A stretch of DNA of 33,145 nucleotides from Treponema sp. (GCA_009782495.1 WRIX01000016.1:1-33145), one strand, 5' to 3'; counted from the first letter of the stretch, positions 1 through 8,706 are shown. Numbers and translations: made by a program. The notes: a model not told the origin generated them from the sequence alone.

Positions 1-183
1 TCCGGCAGAGAGAGAAACCGGCATTGGCCCGTTACCGCTAATCCTTAGCGTGCCGCTGGAAAGAGTCCACGTTAGACCGCTGCCGAATGTGCCTTGAGTC
101 TGTGCTTCGACTGTTGTGGCATTCGAAACAATTTGCATTACGAGCAAAACCGCTACTGCAAAAAATTTACTGTACAACTTCAT
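1..183 (-). CDS. Secreted protein, N-terminal part only (BspA-like leucine-rich-repeat style N-terminus)
   Basis: My minus-strand translation MKLYSKFFAVAVLLVMQIVSNATTVEAQTQGTFGSGLTWTLSSGTLRISGNGPMPVSLSAG runs off the window edge. It has a signal peptide and a GT.GSGLTWTLSSGTL.ISGNG motif. SD GGAG lies upstream of the ATG (GGAGTTTTTATG). Confidence 0.7.
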   Translation of the reverse strand, partial: MKLYSKFFAVAVLLVMQIVSNATTVEAQTQGTFGSGLTWTLSSGTLRISGNGPMPVSLSAG

Positions 184-198
184 AAAAACTCCTTTATA

Positions 199-218
199 GT
201 GCGGCCGGCTGGCCGCAC
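199..218. repeat. GC-rich perfect inverted repeat (8-bp arms GTGCGGCC/GGCCGCAC, 4-nt loop) in the 5' leader of the secreted protein gene
   Basis: gtgcggcc-ggct-ggccgcac, 16 nt upstream of the ATG at 183 (minus). Confidence 0.8.
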
Positions 219-237
219 AGTTAATTCTTAGAAATTA

Positions 238-258
238 TTATACCAAAAATTGGTATAA
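238..258. promoter_or_regulatory. Perfect palindrome TTATACCAA-AAA-TTGGTATAA, candidate operator overlapping a TATAAT on the minus strand
   Basis: 9-bp arms. Minus-strand reading TTGGTATAATAATTTC contains a -10-like TATAAT. Confidence 0.5.
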
Positions 259-293
259 CTCCTCCTAAACTATTGGAAATGGTATCACTTTAC

Positions 294-932
294 CTACACC
301 TCTGGAAAGTTCCAGTCGTTGTAACAGGCCAGCCGCTGTTGAGGCGCTTCAATTATCATATTGATCTCCTTTGCCTCTTTCCGTGCTTTTGCCGCACTGG
401 CGCGGGCTATATTCCCAACAACAATTCCACTGCCGATAAATACTATCAGACCGGCCAATAGAATAGGGAACGCACTTTTTACAAAAGCCGGTTTATTGCT
501 TGCCTGTAAATAAAGTTTGACGTAACTTATGGTCATGTAAACCAGTAAGCCGATTGTAATCAGGCAGCCAATTAATATAACAAGAACCAATCCAATAATT
601 TTTGTAATAAGACCCATTATAAACGATTCAGTTCCTCCGTCCGATTTTTTACTGCCGTCGCTGTAGGTCGTTACGACTTCGTACTCATCTGTTTTAAATA
701 CATCCTTTAACCCTCCACCTCTTGCCATGATCCAAAGTATCGGCGCGGAAACAACCGCTCCGCCGAGCAGCATAACCAACGGATTCATCGAATAATTAAA
801 AGCATACAAAAATATAGGCCAGCCGATACAGCAGAAAATGACGGTAATCAGTATCCTTTTATAGGTTGCCGCCAGTTTTTCTTCTGTGCTTACTTCTTTT
901 GTAATGGTTTCGTTTGTTTCTTGTTCACTCAT
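294..932 (-). CDS. Hypothetical multi-pass membrane protein (212 aa)
   Basis: ORF with several hydrophobic helices. SD-like GGGAG upstream of the ATG. Confidence 0.65.
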   Translation of the reverse strand: MSEQETNETITKEVSTEEKLAATYKRILITVIFCCIGWPIFLYAFNYSMNPLVMLLGGAVVSAPILWIMARGGGLKDVFKTDEYEVVTTYSDGSKKSDGGTESFIMGLITKIIGLVLVILIGCLITIGLLVYMTISYVKLYLQASNKPAFVKSAFPILLAGLIVFIGSGIVVGNIARASAAKARKEAKEINMIIEAPQQRLACYNDWNFPEV

Positions 933-1055
933 AAAAAACTCCCAATCAAAAAATTATGCGCTATAGCCAACGGCTGCACAATACCGCTAATCATAATATA
1001 ACAACAATTACCCTATTTGAACAAATTCACTTATTGGAATTTTTCTTTTATTAAT

Positions 1056-1232
1056 TTATTTTTTTTGCCTTGAAAGAATTTTAGGCGGATTGTTCTGCTC
1101 CTGTCTATGTTCGTCCATTAAAGCCCCTTCGATAAAGCCCAGCACATACGCCTCCTCGGTCTCGGAAAGCATGGATATTTTTTCTTCAAGGGTCAATTTT
1201 TGTTTCTTCTGTATACCTCCCTTTTTATCCAT
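1056..1232 (-). CDS. Small hypothetical protein (58 aa)
   Basis: MDKKGGIQKKQKLTLEEKISMLSETEEAYVLGFIEGALMDEHRQEQNNPPKILSRQKK*, below the ORF-track cutoff. Confidence 0.4.
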   Translation of the reverse strand: MDKKGGIQKKQKLTLEEKISMLSETEEAYVLGFIEGALMDEHRQEQNNPPKILSRQKK

Positions 1233-1405
1233 ACCGCCCCCTATCTACAATTGATATTAAATATCACTCATTGAACTATGTCAATGGCCAATTCTTGCAT
1301 ATTAATACTGTGAAATATTTGATCTGTCTGCCTGTAAAATCTATTGGGTTAATAGGTTTGAAAGGGTTTTTACCTATTAAATCTGTTGGGAATTATAAAA
1401 AAGTA

Positions 1406-1948
1406 TCATTTTCTATCTTTTGCAAAGAGTTCGGCCCTGCTCTGCACTCCTAACTTCCGGTATATATTGTTGATGTGAAAATTAACTGTTGGATAGCTGA
1501 TCGATAGACGAAATGCAATTTCCTTGGAGGCTGTCCCCGAAAGAAGCAGGGTGTATATTTCTTGTTCTCTTTTGGTTAGATTTTGGCTTTCCTCTTCCGT
1601 TGGATCATTACCTTGTTGTATTACATCATCGGGTTCCTGATTTTCATTCTGGGGTGATGAGGGTATAAATGTATTACCTGAAGCAAGTCTTTTCTCTGCG
1701 TAATCATTGCCGAGTTTAGCCGCCTTTTGATACCATTCTTCCGCTTTTTGGTTGTTTTTTCGCAAGCCCATGCCGCCCAGTTCGTAACAAAGACCCGCCA
1801 TATAGGCGGCATAGGAGTGTTTTTTCTTTGCAGCTTTTTCGTAACATACGACGGCCAGAGAATAGTCTTTTTCCTCGCCTTCCAGTCCGTAAAAAAAGTC
1901 ATCTCCGCAGCTTGCCCACATTTCGATTTTCTTTTTGCTTGCAAACAT
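1406..1948 (-). CDS. Sel1-like-repeat protein with C-terminal LuxR-type HTH
   Basis: Sel1-type repeats (YSLAVVCYEKAAKKKHSYAAYMAGLCYELG; KAEEWYQKAAKLGNDYAEKRL) followed by LTKREQEIYTLLLSGTASKEIAFRLSISYPTVNFHINNIYRKLGVQSRAEL (LuxR HTH). GAGG upstream of the ATG. Confidence 0.8.
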   Translation of the reverse strand: MFASKKKIEMWASCGDDFFYGLEGEEKDYSLAVVCYEKAAKKKHSYAAYMAGLCYELGGMGLRKNNQKAEEWYQKAAKLGNDYAEKRLASGNTFIPSSPQNENQEPDDVIQQGNDPTEEESQNLTKREQEIYTLLLSGTASKEIAFRLSISYPTVNFHINNIYRKLGVQSRAELFAKDRK

Positions 1949-2046
1949 ATATAGCCTCAGTAAATAGTATCAAGAAATATAATATCGACAAAACTCTAAA
2001 AAACATAGAAACTTCCAAAATTACCTTGCTGTCCGAGATACAGGAA

Positions 2047-2075
2047 TTGACCCAGTGAAAGGCATTATTTATAGT
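2047..2075 (+). promoter_or_regulatory. Sigma70-like promoter TTGACC-N17-TATAGT for the XRE gene
   Basis: -35 at 2047-2052, -10 at 2070-2075. GTG start at 2086, 10 nt after the -10. Confidence 0.5.
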
Positions 2076-2085
2076 TTATAATAAC

Positions 2086-2481
2086 GTGAAAAACACTTTA
2101 GCTGACCGTTTGGCTTACCTTCTTTCAAGTTTGGGTATAAAACAACTGGATTTTGCAAAAAGGATACGGTTTGCTCAATCCTATGTTTCTATGGTTCTGA
2201 ACGGCACGACAACCAGCGCCGGCCCGCGGTTTATCGAAGCTATTTGCCGGGAATTCAATGTTAATCCCGAATGGCTTACCGGCGGAAAAGAACCGGTATT
2301 CACTATACCTGATGTTTCGCTTTCATCAAGAAAGGCAGCAATTCTAACAAAAATCCAATTGTTATCTGCCGAAAAACAAAAAGTCGTGGAAGATATAATT
2401 GATGGCTTTATATGGAAAGAACAATCTTATGAAGACGAAAAAAAGCCCAGGAAAATCAAGTCTGAAAACCGGAAAAAATAA
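2086..2481 (+). CDS. XRE-family HTH transcriptional regulator (GTG start)
   Basis: LADRLAYLLSSLGIKQLDFAKRIRFAQSYVSMVLNGTT...FIEAICREFNVNPEWLTGG is a classic HTH_3 pattern. Confidence 0.85.
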   Translation: MKNTLADRLAYLLSSLGIKQLDFAKRIRFAQSYVSMVLNGTTTSAGPRFIEAICREFNVNPEWLTGGKEPVFTIPDVSLSSRKAAILTKIQLLSAEKQKVVEDIIDGFIWKEQSYEDEKKPRKIKSENRKK

Positions 2482-2502
2482 GGCTTGCCTCGGAAAACCT
2501 CA

Positions 2503-2781
2503 TTACGCCGGAAGCCGTTCGCCAAGACATTTTTTTTCAATCTCTTTATTAAAATAAGCCCTGAAAAAAACCTCGTCTGCTTCAATAACCGCCTTTTTTA
2601 TATTTGTTCTGCCGTTCGGGTCATTCTTCCATTTTTCAAACAATTCACAGGGTATATCCTTGATTTTGCCTTCAAGCGTATTCCCTTTTTTCTCAAAACC
2701 AACAACCATTTGGTTTTCCGGATTGTAGCAGGTTAAATTTTTTAAATCGACAATCCATTTACTTTCAGTTTTTCTGTTCAA
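2503..2781 (-). CDS. Small conserved-looking hypothetical protein (92 aa) with a probable TTG start
   Basis: ORF track starts at 2832, but AAGGAGGTGTAC-TTG gives a strong SD with a TTG start at 2781. Protein LNRKTESKWIVDLKNLTCYNPENQMVVGFEKKG... Confidence 0.65.
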   Translation of the reverse strand: MNRKTESKWIVDLKNLTCYNPENQMVVGFEKKGNTLEGKIKDIPCELFEKWKNDPNGRTNIKKAVIEADEVFFRAYFNKEIEKKCLGERLPA

Positions 2782-2890
2782 GTACACCTCCTTGCATACT
2801 ACAAATATAAAAAAAGAAGGTGTAAAAGGCAAATTTTACCAGAAAGTCCGGGTTAGTTCTTAGCGCGGCAGAGCAAATGCAGCCTGGCGT

Positions 2891-3247
2891 CTATCGGTTC
2901 CGGCGCTCTTCGGCGGTTTTACATTCAATACACATTAAAGCATAGGGAATCGCTTCAAGCCGTTCCTGGGGTATAACCGTGCCGCATTTTATACATAAGC
3001 CGTACTTGTCCTGCTCAATTCTGGTAAGAGCGGAATCAATAAGTTTGAGCCGTTTTAATTCCTGGGAACCCAATGCTTCTATCATCTTACGGTCGATATC
3101 ATCGGAAGCAATATCGGCCAAATCCTTGGGCTCCATCCCTTCCACAATCTCCTTAAAATCTTCGTTACTTGCCACAAGATTATCAATAATCTCCGACTTG
3201 AGTTCGAAAAGGGATTGTTTCATCCGTTCAATGAAGTTCTTATCCAT
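2891..3247 (-). CDS. DksA/TraR C4-type zinc finger family protein
   Basis: SALTRIEQDKYGLCIKCGTVIPQERLEAIPYALMCIECKTAEE (CxxC...CxxC). SD AGGGGAA upstream. Confidence 0.9.
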   Translation of the reverse strand: MDKNFIERMKQSLFELKSEIIDNLVASNEDFKEIVEGMEPKDLADIASDDIDRKMIEALGSQELKRLKLIDSALTRIEQDKYGLCIKCGTVIPQERLEAIPYALMCIECKTAEERRNR

Positions 3248-3307
3248 AAAAATTCCCCTGTTTTACATTAATCGCTTGCGTACATTGTCGTATTCAAAAG
3301 ATTTTGT

Positions 3308-3428
3308 CAAGAGGGGAACCTTCGTTCTGGCCATTTAATGGCCGAACTCGGTTGAGTATACAAGAGGGGAACCTTCGTTCTGGCCATTTAATGGCCGAAC
3401 TCGGTTGAGTATACAAGAGGGGAACCTT
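3308..3428. repeat. 53-bp tandem direct repeat (two full copies plus a 15-nt partial)
   Basis: caagaggggaaccttcgttctggccatttaatggccgaactcggttgagtata at 3308-3360 and 3361-3413, then caagaggggaacctt 3414-3428. Confidence 0.95.
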
Positions 3429-3473
3429 TTCTGTCGCCGTTCAGTACTTTCTTGTATCACGGCGCCTTTTATC

Positions 3474-3479
3474 TATACT
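3474..3479 (+). promoter_or_regulatory. -10-like TATACT for def
   Basis: TATACT-N8-ATG(3488). Weak -35 (TTGTAT, 16-bp spacer). Confidence 0.35.
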
Positions 3480-3487
3480 ATGGTGGT

Positions 3488-4006
3488 ATGGAAGTACTGA
3501 CCCTGGAAAATAAGGCTGATTCTGAAAAAGACCGTTGTTTGCGCCAAAAGGCGGCGCAAATCAAGAATATCAATGATGAAATAAGGCAAACGGCCCGGAA
3601 AATGCTGGATATTATGCATGAAGGCAAAGGAGTGGGTCTGGCAGGGCCGCAAGTGGGTCTTTTAAAGCGTATTTTTGTAACTCATGCAGAAGGAGACGAA
3701 GAGCGGGTTTTTATCAATCCTTCCATTATATGGACCAGTCAGGAACAATCCAACCTTGAAGAAGGCTGTCTTTCCATTCCGGGGTTCTATGCGGTTGTCA
3801 AACGCCCTGCAATAATTAAAATCCAGGCATGGAACGAAAAAGGCCGGGCTTTTTCCCTGGAAGTATCGGGAATGCTTGCCAGGATTATCCAGCATGAATA
3901 CGATCACCTGGAAGGAATCCTTTTTATTGACCGGATAAACGAAGGTAAACGGGAAAAGCTCCTTGCCAAACTGAACAAGGCGGAGAAGCAAAAAAAATCA
4001 ATATAG
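3488..4006 (+). CDS. def: Peptide deformylase
   Basis: GVGLAGPQVG, EEGCLSIPG and QHEYDHLEG motifs. The ATG at 3488 (MEVLTLEN...) is a more plausible start than 3452. Confidence 0.93.
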   Translation: MEVLTLENKADSEKDRCLRQKAAQIKNINDEIRQTARKMLDIMHEGKGVGLAGPQVGLLKRIFVTHAEGDEERVFINPSIIWTSQEQSNLEEGCLSIPGFYAVVKRPAIIKIQAWNEKGRAFSLEVSGMLARIIQHEYDHLEGILFIDRINEGKREKLLAKLNKAEKQKKSI

Positions 4007-4024
4007 GCCGCTGCCGGGAGGTAT

Positions 4025-5068
4025 ATGACAGCTAAAAACATGGGCAGGCTGCGAATCCTCTTTGCAGGCAGTCCTGCTATAGCGCTGCCTTCTCTGGAAA
4101 AGATTGCGGAAGCAGCAAAACCGGGACGCTGGGTTCTTGCAGGGGTATTAACCAATCCCGACAAACGGAAAGGCCGGGGAAACGGAACGGAACCCAGTGA
4201 AGTCGGCCGCAGGGCAGAGTCGCTTGCAGAGGAATTTACGGCAGCCGGATTAAACGCACCGGCAATACTCAAGTTCGAAACCTTAAAAGCGCCGGCAAGG
4301 GCAGCTGTTTCGGAGCTAAAGCCCGATGTGCTGATTTCTTTTGCCTACGGCCGGATTTTCGGCCCTCAATTCATGTCCCTCTTTCCTTTGGGCGGGATCA
4401 ATGTACACCCTTCCCTGCTTCCCAAATACCGCGGAGCTTCTCCCATTCAGGAAACAATTCTGCACCGGGACAAGGTTGCCGGAATAAGCATCCAGCGTAT
4501 TGCTCCCGAAATGGATACGGGGAATATCCTGGCACAGGCAGTAATTCCCCTTAACGGAAGAGAAACCACTGCTTCGCTTGGCAATCTTGCGGCAATCAGG
4601 GGAGCGGAATTACTCATTGATGTTCTGGGGCAGTTTGAAAAGGCAGAATTACCCGAAGGAATTCCCCAGCAGGGAGAGCCCAGTTATTGTACGGTACTGG
4701 AAAAAAGCAGCGGCCTTGTCGATTGGAACAGGAGCGCCCCGGAAATCGACGCCCACATACGGGCCTGTAATCCCTGGCCCCTTGCGCATACAACCCACAA
4801 CGGGCAGCTGCTGAATATACTGGAAGCAACTCCTTACTCCGGCGCTGCCCATTACCGCAACGATTCTGCAGCCATACCCAATGTTCCGCCTGATCCGGCC
4901 GGGAGTATCTTGGGTATCGACAAAAAATCCGGTATACTGGTACAAACGGGCGATGGGATTCTTGCAATTACGCTGCTTCAGTATCAAAACAAGAAAATCC
5001 TTCCCTGGCAGGCGTTTTTGAACGGCGCCAGGGATTTTATCGGTTCCCGTTTTTCGATTCTCGTTTAA
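4025..5068 (+). CDS. fmt: Methionyl-tRNA formyltransferase
   Basis: LRILFAGSPAIALPSLEKI..., ISFAYGRIF...GGINVHPSLLPKYRGASPIQETILHRDKVAGISIQRIAPEMDTGNIL. Confidence 0.93.
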   Translation: MTAKNMGRLRILFAGSPAIALPSLEKIAEAAKPGRWVLAGVLTNPDKRKGRGNGTEPSEVGRRAESLAEEFTAAGLNAPAILKFETLKAPARAAVSELKPDVLISFAYGRIFGPQFMSLFPLGGINVHPSLLPKYRGASPIQETILHRDKVAGISIQRIAPEMDTGNILAQAVIPLNGRETTASLGNLAAIRGAELLIDVLGQFEKAELPEGIPQQGEPSYCTVLEKSSGLVDWNRSAPEIDAHIRACNPWPLAHTTHNGQLLNILEATPYSGAAHYRNDSAAIPNVPPDPAGSILGIDKKSGILVQTGDGILAITLLQYQNKKILPWQAFLNGARDFIGSRFSILV

Positions 5069-5086
5069 CAAGGGGTTCTGGACATT

Positions 5087-6115
5087 ATGGCGTTTAAAAA
5101 CTTGGGTTTTGACCTGGAAAGTATAGAAGATCACATGGGAAGCAACCTGCGTCTTTTTATTTCCTTTACTATAGGTTTAATTGTTTTTGTGGGACTGATT
5201 GCACTTTCGGTTTTCTTTATTGCAATCCGGGGTAAAGAGGAAGTAATGGTTCCCGATGTGATGGGAAAAGAATTGGCCCAGGCGCTGATAGAACTCCAGG
5301 AAAAAGAACTTTACCCCCGGATAAGTCTGCGTTCTTCGGCAGACGGGCAGGAAAAAGGTATAATCCTTGAACAGAATCCCGAAGCCGGAACGTTGGTTAA
5401 AGCCGAAAGGCGGATTAACCTTGTTATCAGTTCGGGTTTGGCCCTGGACAAAATGGTGAGTTTTTTGGGAAAGAACATCAATGATGTCCGTTTGGAACTT
5501 CAGGCATTTAACGCCAATTCATCCGAAATTCAATTTACCATTCATGAACCTTTTATGTACCAGTATTCAAATGATTCCGCCGCCGGAACGGTACTGCAGC
5601 AAAACCCTCCGCCGGGAGCGGACTTAACCGGATCGGTTGTTTTGGAACTGGTGGTAAGCCGGGGCAGGGAAAACACCCGCATAACTGTTCCTGATTTAAC
5701 AGGGCTTACCTTTACCGATGCTCTGGCAAGACTGGGGCAGCTAAAGATTGGTTTTAACTTTATTGTTAATAATACAGGAGAAAAACCCGGAACCGTTATT
5801 TCTCAAAATCCGGTCGGGGGAACAGAAATCAGTACAGACCAAAAAGTAACGGTTACGATTATTGCTCCCCAGGCGGAGAATTCCGGGGAAACGGTGGGGC
5901 TTTTCAGCTATAATTTGCCGTTAAATCCTTATCCCCTTCCGCTGACAGTAGAAACTGAGCTGCCCAATGGGTCAAAGCAAACTCTTGTTAATACCAATCA
6001 TTCGGGAGGTGAATTCAGCATGCCGTATAAACTGCCTTCCGGCTCTGTGATAATACTTTCAATGGTAGACAGGGAGATCTACCGGCAAACAATCAGGGAT
6101 ACAGCAGAAGAGTGA
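5087..6115 (+). CDS. Membrane-anchored PASTA-domain protein without a kinase domain
   Basis: N-terminal TM helix, then three PASTA-like units (VPDVMGKELAQALIEL..., LGKNINDVRLELQ..., VPDLTGLTFTDALARL...). Confidence 0.85.
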   Translation: MAFKNLGFDLESIEDHMGSNLRLFISFTIGLIVFVGLIALSVFFIAIRGKEEVMVPDVMGKELAQALIELQEKELYPRISLRSSADGQEKGIILEQNPEAGTLVKAERRINLVISSGLALDKMVSFLGKNINDVRLELQAFNANSSEIQFTIHEPFMYQYSNDSAAGTVLQQNPPPGADLTGSVVLELVVSRGRENTRITVPDLTGLTFTDALARLGQLKIGFNFIVNNTGEKPGTVISQNPVGGTEISTDQKVTVTIIAPQAENSGETVGLFSYNLPLNPYPLPLTVETELPNGSKQTLVNTNHSGGEFSMPYKLPSGSVIILSMVDREIYRQTIRDTAEE

Positions 6116-6555
6116 GAAAAATATTTTGTTGTTTCCTGGTTGTCTTTATTTTACTTCCTGCCTTATTGGTTTTTTCCCAGGCAGACAATATTTCAGATCC
6201 GGCTTCGCTAATAGGAATGACCCTGCCGGATCTTATAAAAAATTACGGTGTTCCCAAAAACGTTTATGCGGTACGGGGAGTTGAAGTCTGGCAGGATGAC
6301 GTTGTCTTTGTATATGACCGCATTGAGTTTTTTATTTACGGAAACCGTGTTTGGCAGGTAAAAGTACGCTCTGCCTATAACATTAAAAACGGGGATAACA
6401 GAACTGCTGTAGGCAGGGTAATGGGAGAAGGCCGCAATTTTGAAGGATATACGCTGTATCAGCTTCCCGGAAAAGCCTGGCCTCTTATGCTGAGGATTAA
6501 CTGGGATACATCGGGACGAGCCGAAGGTCTGTACATTTACCGTTCTGATTTTTAG
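6112..6555 (+). CDS. Hypothetical exported protein (147 aa, GTG start overlapping the upstream stop)
   Basis: Signal peptide MRKIFCCFLVVFILLPALLVFSQA. 4-nt overlap GTGA. Confidence 0.7.
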   Translation: MRKIFCCFLVVFILLPALLVFSQADNISDPASLIGMTLPDLIKNYGVPKNVYAVRGVEVWQDDVVFVYDRIEFFIYGNRVWQVKVRSAYNIKNGDNRTAVGRVMGEGRNFEGYTLYQLPGKAWPLMLRINWDTSGRAEGLYIYRSDF

Positions 6556-6584
6556 AATCGGCAACCGCCGGGAGTGGATTCTGT

Positions 6585-8138
6585 ATGTCCAAAATTTGCC
6601 TTTGCCTGACCGAAAAAACAATTTCCCGGAATCTCGAACTAATAGAAAAGTACCATAAATACATCGACATGGCAGAATTGCGCGTGGACTGCCTGCATCC
6701 GGATGAAAATTTTTATATACGGCAATTTCCCCGGCAGGCAGGAATTCCGGTAATCCTGACCATACGGCGAAAACAAGACGGCGGGTTTTATTCAAGCGGC
6801 GAAGGTTCCAGGGTCGCCCTGCTTTCCAGGGGTCTTGCTTTTGCGGAAGCGGATAAACGGTATAATTTTGCCTATGTGGATTTGGAAGAAGATCTGGAAG
6901 TACCGGGTCTGGAAGAGGCGGTACGTACTTTTGGTACCAGAATTATACGGTCATACCACAATTTTACCGGAATAGGTAATATTTACGAAAAAATCAAAAG
7001 TTTACGAAGAATAGGAGACGAAATTGCCAAAATAGCGGTAATGCCGCAGGACTTAAACGATGTCATGTCAATTTACAATGCAAGCAGGGAAACCCTGGGG
7101 TTGGAAAAAATTATAGTTGGTATGGGGCCTTATGGCCTTAATACCAGGATTCTTTCGGAAAAACTCGGTTCTTTTTTAAGTTACACTTCCGAAACTGAAG
7201 GATCGGATCAGGCTTCCGCCGTACTGGGACACATTAGCCCCAGAGACCTGGTGGAAAAGTACCGTTTCAGGGATATCAGCTCGGCAACAGATATATACGG
7301 CGTTGTTGGGTTTCCTTTAAGTACAACCTACAGTCCGCGGATATATAACACTGTTTTCAGCCGTGAAAAGATAGATGCCGTTTATATTCCCTTTCCGGCC
7401 CATAACCTTGACTACTTTCTGGAACTGGCGGAAGACCTGAATATTAAAGGCGCAGCCGTTACTATCCCATACAAAGAAGAAATTATCCATCATCTTAGCA
7501 ATGTCTCCGGTTCTGTCCAGATAGCCGGAGCATGTAATACCATTAAGGCTCTAGGGATGATTACCAGATCATTGCCGGGCGAATCTGTTTCCAAGGTCTG
7601 GAGCGGCACCAATACCGACACTTTGGGATTCACCGAATCACTCTTAAGCTTTTTGGAAAGAAAACATCTGCGCGGCCAAAAAATAACCGTCATTGGCGCC
7701 GGAGGTGCAGCCAGGGCGGCGGTATCGGAGATTTTCCGGTTAAAAGGAAAATGCCTTATTCTAAACCGTAATGCTGTCCGGGCCAGGGAATTGGCGTTAA
7801 ATTACGGTTATGCCTGGGGAGGGCTGGACAGCCAGGCTCTTGACAGCATGGAACGGTATTCAGATATTATTATTCAGACTACGCCGGTTGGAACATTCCC
7901 CAACACGGAAGATGATCCTTTTGAATTGTACCATTTTAACGGCCATGAAACCGTAATGGATCTGATTTATAATCCGATGCAGACGGCTTTTCTAAAAAGA
8001 GCACTGACAGCAGGCTGCCGGGTACTGAATGGCATGGATATGCTGCTCAGACAGGCAAAACACCAGTATGAGTATATTCTTGAACGGGATTTCCCCGAAC
8101 ATCTCATACCGGCCCTGTTGGGATTATTAAAGAAATAG
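6585..8138 (+). CDS. aroDE: Bifunctional type I 3-dehydroquinate dehydratase / shikimate dehydrogenase
   Basis: N-terminal AroD-type barrel (MAELRVDCL..., IIRSYHNF, KIAVMPQ), C-terminal AroE (YGVVGFPLSTTYSPRIYN, GAAVTIPYKEEI, NTDTLGF, VIGAGGAARAAV, NGMDMLLRQAKHQYEYI). SD GGGAG. Confidence 0.93.
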   Translation: MSKICLCLTEKTISRNLELIEKYHKYIDMAELRVDCLHPDENFYIRQFPRQAGIPVILTIRRKQDGGFYSSGEGSRVALLSRGLAFAEADKRYNFAYVDLEEDLEVPGLEEAVRTFGTRIIRSYHNFTGIGNIYEKIKSLRRIGDEIAKIAVMPQDLNDVMSIYNASRETLGLEKIIVGMGPYGLNTRILSEKLGSFLSYTSETEGSDQASAVLGHISPRDLVEKYRFRDISSATDIYGVVGFPLSTTYSPRIYNTVFSREKIDAVYIPFPAHNLDYFLELAEDLNIKGAAVTIPYKEEIIHHLSNVSGSVQIAGACNTIKALGMITRSLPGESVSKVWSGTNTDTLGFTESLLSFLERKHLRGQKITVIGAGGAARAAVSEIFRLKGKCLILNRNAVRARELALNYGYAWGGLDSQALDSMERYSDIIIQTTPVGTFPNTEDDPFELYHFNGHETVMDLIYNPMQTAFLKRALTAGCRVLNGMDMLLRQAKHQYEYILERDFPEHLIPALLGLLKK

Positions 8139-8151
8139 CAGGAGTTATACT

Positions 8152-8706
8152 ATGACTGATGAAACAAAGGATATTATTGACAGGGTTAAAGTACTCAGAG
8201 AAATTGCGGAAATATCACGGGAAGAACTTTGCCGTGAACTGGGTTTTGATTGCGCCGAATATCAACAATGGGAAGAAGGCGTAACGGACTTTCCAATAGG
8301 CGCTCTGGTAGAAATAGCCGCCCATTTTAAAATTGATCTTACAGAGCTGATAAACGGCCGTCCGTCAAGGCTTACAACCTATTGCATTACCAGGGCAGGC
8401 AACGCTCCGGAAGTAAGCCGGCGGCCCATGTACGGTTACTGGAACCTGGCCTTTAAGTTTCACAATAAAAGGGGAGAACCCTTTTTGGTAGAAGCCAATC
8501 CGGAAACAGAAAATAAACCTCTGAGCCTGAATACCCACCCTGGTCATGAATTTGATTATGTCCTGGAAGGGCGGCTCCTTATGTCTGTTGGAGGGCACGA
8601 GGAAGAGCTAGGGCCGGGAGATTGCATTTACTATGATTCCAACGAACCCCATGGAATGAAAGCCCTGGGAGGCAGCAAAGCCAAATTTTTTGCAATAATC
8701 ATGTAG
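8152..8706 (+). CDS. XRE HTH - cupin domain transcriptional regulator
   Basis: N-terminal HTH (REIAEISREELCRELGFDCAEYQQWEEG) and C-terminal cupin (HPGHEFDYVLEGRLLMSVGGHEEELGPGDCIYYDSNEPHGMKAL). Confidence 0.9.
   Translation: MTDETKDIIDRVKVLREIAEISREELCRELGFDCAEYQQWEEGVTDFPIGALVEIAAHFKIDLTELINGRPSRLTTYCITRAGNAPEVSRRPMYGYWNLAFKFHNKRGEPFLVEANPETENKPLSLNTHPGHEFDYVLEGRLLMSVGGHEEELGPGDCIYYDSNEPHGMKALGGSKAKFFAIIM

Noticed and set aside
273-461. Plus-strand 62-aa ORF
   Set aside because: Antisense to the 294-932 membrane protein, with no coding support.
1621-1944. Alternative minus ORF (107 aa) inside the Sel1-LuxR gene
   Set aside because: Out-of-frame shadow, Lys/Arg/Trp-rich, with no recognisable domain.
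3308-3428. Possible CRISPR-like array
   Set aside because: Repeats are directly abutting with no spacers and only 2.3 copies; no cas genes.
3414-3487. Upstream start of def at 3452
   Set aside because: The extension MYHGAFYLYYGG is not deformylase-like, and ATG 3488 fits the usual N-terminus.
4614-5134. Minus-strand ORFs overlapping fmt
   Set aside because: Antisense to a confidently identified gene; no domain or SD support.
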